The notes below the pieces were generated by a model, which ran no database searches, was not told the DNA's origin, and worked only from the letters and a program-made list of their open reading frames with translations. From positions 1 to 21,668 of the IMG/VR virus record IMGVR_UViG_3300017770_000209: a DNA stretch of 21,668 nucleotides. The stretch is one strand, 5' to 3'. Of the stretch, positions 19,088-21,668 are shown piece by piece. The translations under genes and the position numbers were made by a program. Source of the DNA: a virus. Positions within the stretch are counted from its first letter, which is position 1. The number at the start of each line of letters is the position of its first letter.

Positions 19088-21668
19088 TTAGTTTGAGTTA
19101 TTTATTTTGTCAAGTCCTCCGAGGTATTTCCAATAGACCATATCTAATGGAGTACCTTGTAGCATTGCACCTTTATATTCTTTATCTCCAGCTAATGCCC
19201 CTATGTCTTGGGCTGCTCTATCAAACGCAGTTGTTGGTGGAAGTAATCCTTCAAGGAAAGCTTTGGCAGGCCCGTCTCTTTGTGCCTTCATTACTATGTA
19301 TCGATTGATACCAAGTAGTTTCCAAAGGTTGTTCTCTAGCAACTCGTCACGCTTTATTGGTCTACCATACAAAGTATCTTTAATCATGTCCGTACCTGCA
19401 TTGGCAGCAGCAAAGACAGTTGCTAATCCAATCAAGCCTTTCATTCCTTTTGCAGCGGATTTTGCAGCAGCTTTCTTGTTACCTTGGGCATACAACTCTT
19501 TTGCTTTTGCAATGTCTGCACCTGCTGCTTCTCTTGCTACATCAAATTGTTTTATAGTAAAAGTTTTAAGCATGTACATGATACGCATGTTCCCACTTTC
19601 ATTGTAGAACTTAGGCATCTCACCAAGTGTTGCAGGATTAAGATCCAAGAATTTATACCATATTAATTCTTCAACTGCTTTAGGTAGTTGTTTACTTGCC
19701 GGATTACTTTCAATTAATTCCCTTACCATTTGATCTGCACGTTGCTTGCCAAACACAGGGGTTAAATCATCTTGTAATTGACCTGGGCTTTTGCGTGCTT
19801 GTGCTCGATACTTTTTCCATGATGCATTCATGGTAGTATTCTTTGCAAGCTGATCTAACTTTTTTAATCCAACAACAGTAAATACTTTATCAAGAGCTTT
19901 ACTTAAACCATCCGTGCTTGTGGCAGAATCTATATTATGATCTGCAAGGTTAAAGTATTTTACGAAATCAAAATTATCTTTCTGATTAAACAAGCTACGG
20001 AATGTATTATCGAATCCATTGAAGTGTATTGAATATGCAAGGTCACCAAGCTGAGTTATTGCAGATCCAAAGTTACCCATGACTTGCATATAGTTTAAGT
20101 TCTTAGCAGCCTGGAAAGCTGGGTTTACAGTTTTACCACTAAAGCGAGACTGTATTATCTCACGCAGTTTTTCAATATCCTCTGCTGTATATTTCTTATC
20201 ACCCTGCAACATTCTTTTTGCAACTTGCCCGGCAAGAGATTCATCAACCTCCATCTTCATACCAAGGTCTGCACCTATCCTATCTGTACTTCCTTCAAAT
20301 CCTACTTGCTTGCCTTGGTCTGATGGTTTTCTAAACAAGAATTTTTTACGCTCAGTTGCCATGACTGCACGCTCAATGTAATTCTTTAATGCATCTGCTG
20401 GATCTGCATAAGCATCAAGCATTTTATCATCAACTTCCTTAATACTTCTTCCTTTAAAGTTACCGGGTAATGCACCACCTGGTTGCGTGGGAAAACCACG
20501 CAATACTCTACTAGTAACTTCTGCTGCTTCTTCTGCTGGTATTATATCAATAGATTCGTATTTATGTTTAACACGATAATCTTCAAGTGCCTGCTCTACT
20601 TGATTTCTAGTATCACGAAAGTCATCATTATCATCTAAGAATTTCTTAAAAGATTTGTAGTCTTCTACCTGTCTTGGGAAGTAGTCTTCAATATAACCAA
20701 CCTCGATGCCACCTTCTTCTCTTGCATAGTCTCTAACCTCGTTAAGTGCCTTACGCATCTCATTAAGTTCGGACTTATCTGTTATACCCAAGTCATCAGT
20801 CATGCGAACTATTGCGATGTAGTCACCATTAAGTAAGTTTGTTTTAAACTCACGCAGTTTTACTTTATTACCTTTTAGCCTTTTTGACATGGTGGTAATA
20901 AATGGAGACACACGATCAAGGAATTGCCTGGTCTTTATATTTACATTTTTTTCATGTGAACGAAATATAGAATTAAGCAATGGATCTATGTTCTTTAATT
21001 TGCGTGACAATGGAACAAGTGTATCGCTTAGAAAATCTTTTGCATCAGATGCTATTTTCTTAAATTGGTTTTGCCTGACATACATTCCTTTGTCTGCAAA
21101 GTCTTTTACCTTCTCTGCCTTAACTGCATCTGGTTCTACCTTACTTGGGTTTGCTTTAGCTTGTGCATTTGCTCTTTTAAATGTGGAAGTCTTTCTAAAT
21201 TTACGTAACTGTCTAGCACCTAAACCTCCTGCAAAAAGCAAAGCTAGTAGCAATGGACTAAACCCTGCTTGCTTTATTTCACTTTCATCATCATCCGATA
21301 ATAATCCAAGTGTGACTGCACCTCCAGCCCCTGCGGTTAATGCAAACTCACGAGTCATCCCTTGCTTTGCAGCCTTTATAAACTTCTCATAGTTACTACC
21401 AAGTTTATCATCTGCCATCCTTTCAGCTTTACTTGCTGGGCCTGCCTGCTCCATTGGCCGATCCGTAAAGTTTATTGCCTTGGTTGGTTGGTCTGCACCA
21501 CCTTGATTTGCTCGCATGGCATCTTCTAAATCAAGGACATCCATTCTATTGCGCTTGAGGATTCTTTTTAAATCTTCTTGTAGCTTTGCTCTTTCTTTCT
21601 TAGCACCTTTTCCTTTACCAAGCCTATGGTCTAAAATAGCTTGTCTTTGTTTTATGCTATTGAGGGCA
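19088..21668 (-). CDS. Large virion (ejection-like) protein, 5' end outside window
   Basis: At least 859 codons: the frame is open to the right edge, and the ATG at 21544 is not proven to be the start, since the 41 upstream codons (RLGKGKGAKKERAKLQEDLKRI) look coding. Features counted from that ATG: a hydrophobic Gly/Ala/Leu stretch about 64-110 (FSPLLLALLFAGGLGARQL), long charged helices, IEDYFPRQVEDY near 281, and near the end KGLIGLATVFAAANAGTDMIKD and EGLLPPTTAFDRAAQD. The PP-T-x-F-D-R end resembles, as I recall, large phage proteins carried in the virion or polyvalent proteins. Membrane-active helices and size fit an internal protein injected with DNA. It is last in the late operon, before the terminator. 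Confidence 0.6.
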   Translation of the reverse strand, partial: ALNSIKQRQAILDHRLGKGKGAKKERAKLQEDLKRILKRNRMDVLDLEDAMRANQGGADQPTKAINFTDRPMEQAGPASKAERMADDKLGSNYEKFIKAAKQGMTREFALTAGAGGAVTLGLLSDDDESEIKQAGFSPLLLALLFAGGLGARQLRKFRKTSTFKRANAQAKANPSKVEPDAVKAEKVKDFADKGMYVRQNQFKKIASDAKDFLSDTLVPLSRKLKNIDPLLNSIFRSHEKNVNIKTRQFLDRVSPFITTMSKRLKGNKVKLREFKTNLLNGDYIAIVRMTDDLGITDKSELNEMRKALNEVRDYAREEGGIEVGYIEDYFPRQVEDYKSFKKFLDDNDDFRDTRNQVEQALEDYRVKHKYESIDIIPAEEAAEVTSRVLRGFPTQPGGALPGNFKGRSIKEVDDKMLDAYADPADALKNYIERAVMATERKKFLFRKPSDQGKQVGFEGSTDRIGADLGMKMEVDESLAGQVAKRMLQGDKKYTAEDIEKLREIIQSRFSGKTVNPAFQAAKNLNYMQVMGNFGSAITQLGDLAYSIHFNGFDNTFRSLFNQKDNFDFVKYFNLADHNIDSATSTDGLSKALDKVFTVVGLKKLDQLAKNTTMNASWKKYRAQARKSPGQLQDDLTPVFGKQRADQMVRELIESNPASKQLPKAVEELIWYKFLDLNPATLGEMPKFYNESGNMRIMYMLKTFTIKQFDVAREAAGADIAKAKELYAQGNKKAAAKSAAKGMKGLIGLATVFAAANAGTDMIKDTLYGRPIKRDELLENNLWKLLGINRYIVMKAQRDGPAKAFLEGLLPPTTAFDRAAQDIGALAGDKEYKGAMLQGTPLDMVYWKYLGGLDKINNSN

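Noticed and set aside
20889-21392. 167-aa plus-strand frame
   Set aside because: Antisense to the long ejection-like gene, rich in Ser/Leu/Phe, no ribosome site.

Overview
The window is a stretch of an AT-rich tailed double-stranded DNA phage, free or integrated. The evidence is a large terminase, a portal protein, an HNH nuclease beside a small-terminase-like gene, a DnaB helicase, an SSB/exonuclease pair and a tyrosine integrase, so the phage is probably temperate. The portal type and a large ejection-like protein lean towards a podovirus-like virion. The host cannot be named from the sequence; many internal genes have good AAGGAG ribosome sites. No tRNA, rRNA, CRISPR array or insertion sequence is visible. 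Both window ends cut through open genes: the portal at the left edge and the ejection-like protein at the right edge. The order would fit one circular map in which the late operon leaves at the left and returns at the right.

Layout. (1) 1-7630, minus strand: the front of the late operon. It reads HTH regulator, 38-aa acidic protein, sigma-region-4-like protein, five or six very small proteins, a PP-loop sulfotransferase/reductase-like enzyme, terminase large subunit, a QueD-like protein, a nucleoside deoxyribosyltransferase-like protein, a DpdA-like transglycosylase and portal. The genes are nearly all coupled by 1-35 base overlaps. (2) 7695-8796, plus strand: small-terminase-like gene and HNH nuclease, divergent from the HTH gene across a 64-base control region. 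(3) 8797-9609: a gene-free, repeat-rich block with four GATTGCGTG iterons, two DnaA-box matches, G-runs and GCATGCT tandem repeats; it is the best origin candidate. (4) 9610-12209, plus strand: twelve small genes of unknown function joined by ATGA overlaps and a recurring AAGGAGAAACTAGCATG junction. (5) 12351-17327, minus strand: replication and recombination genes, read as SSB, RecE-like exonuclease with an added HTH, small HTH protein, DnaA domain-IV protein, RusA (frameshifted), PD-(D/E)XK nuclease, small membrane protein, RHH/replication protein and DnaB helicase. (6) 17397-18791: a divergent RHH regulator, a doubtful convergent ORF and the integrase. (7) 19008-21668, minus strand: a large ejection-like protein ending at a strong terminator.

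How the parts may work together. The HTH and sigma-like genes at the head of the packaging operon are placed to control late transcription. The DnaA domain-IV protein and the iteron/DnaA-box block form a plausible phage-specific initiation system feeding DnaB. SSB, exonuclease, RusA and the PD-(D/E)XK nuclease would process recombination intermediates. The most notable part is the QueD, deoxyribosyltransferase and DpdA trio between terminase and portal, with a PP-loop enzyme just upstream. It points to 7-deazaguanine-type base modification of phage DNA, but the QueD copy lacks the catalytic cysteine and a conserved glutamate, so the chemistry may be unusual. A second unexplained pattern is an ACTACAA / GCTACAAATG motif placed directly at several gene starts that lack a Shine-Dalgarno site.
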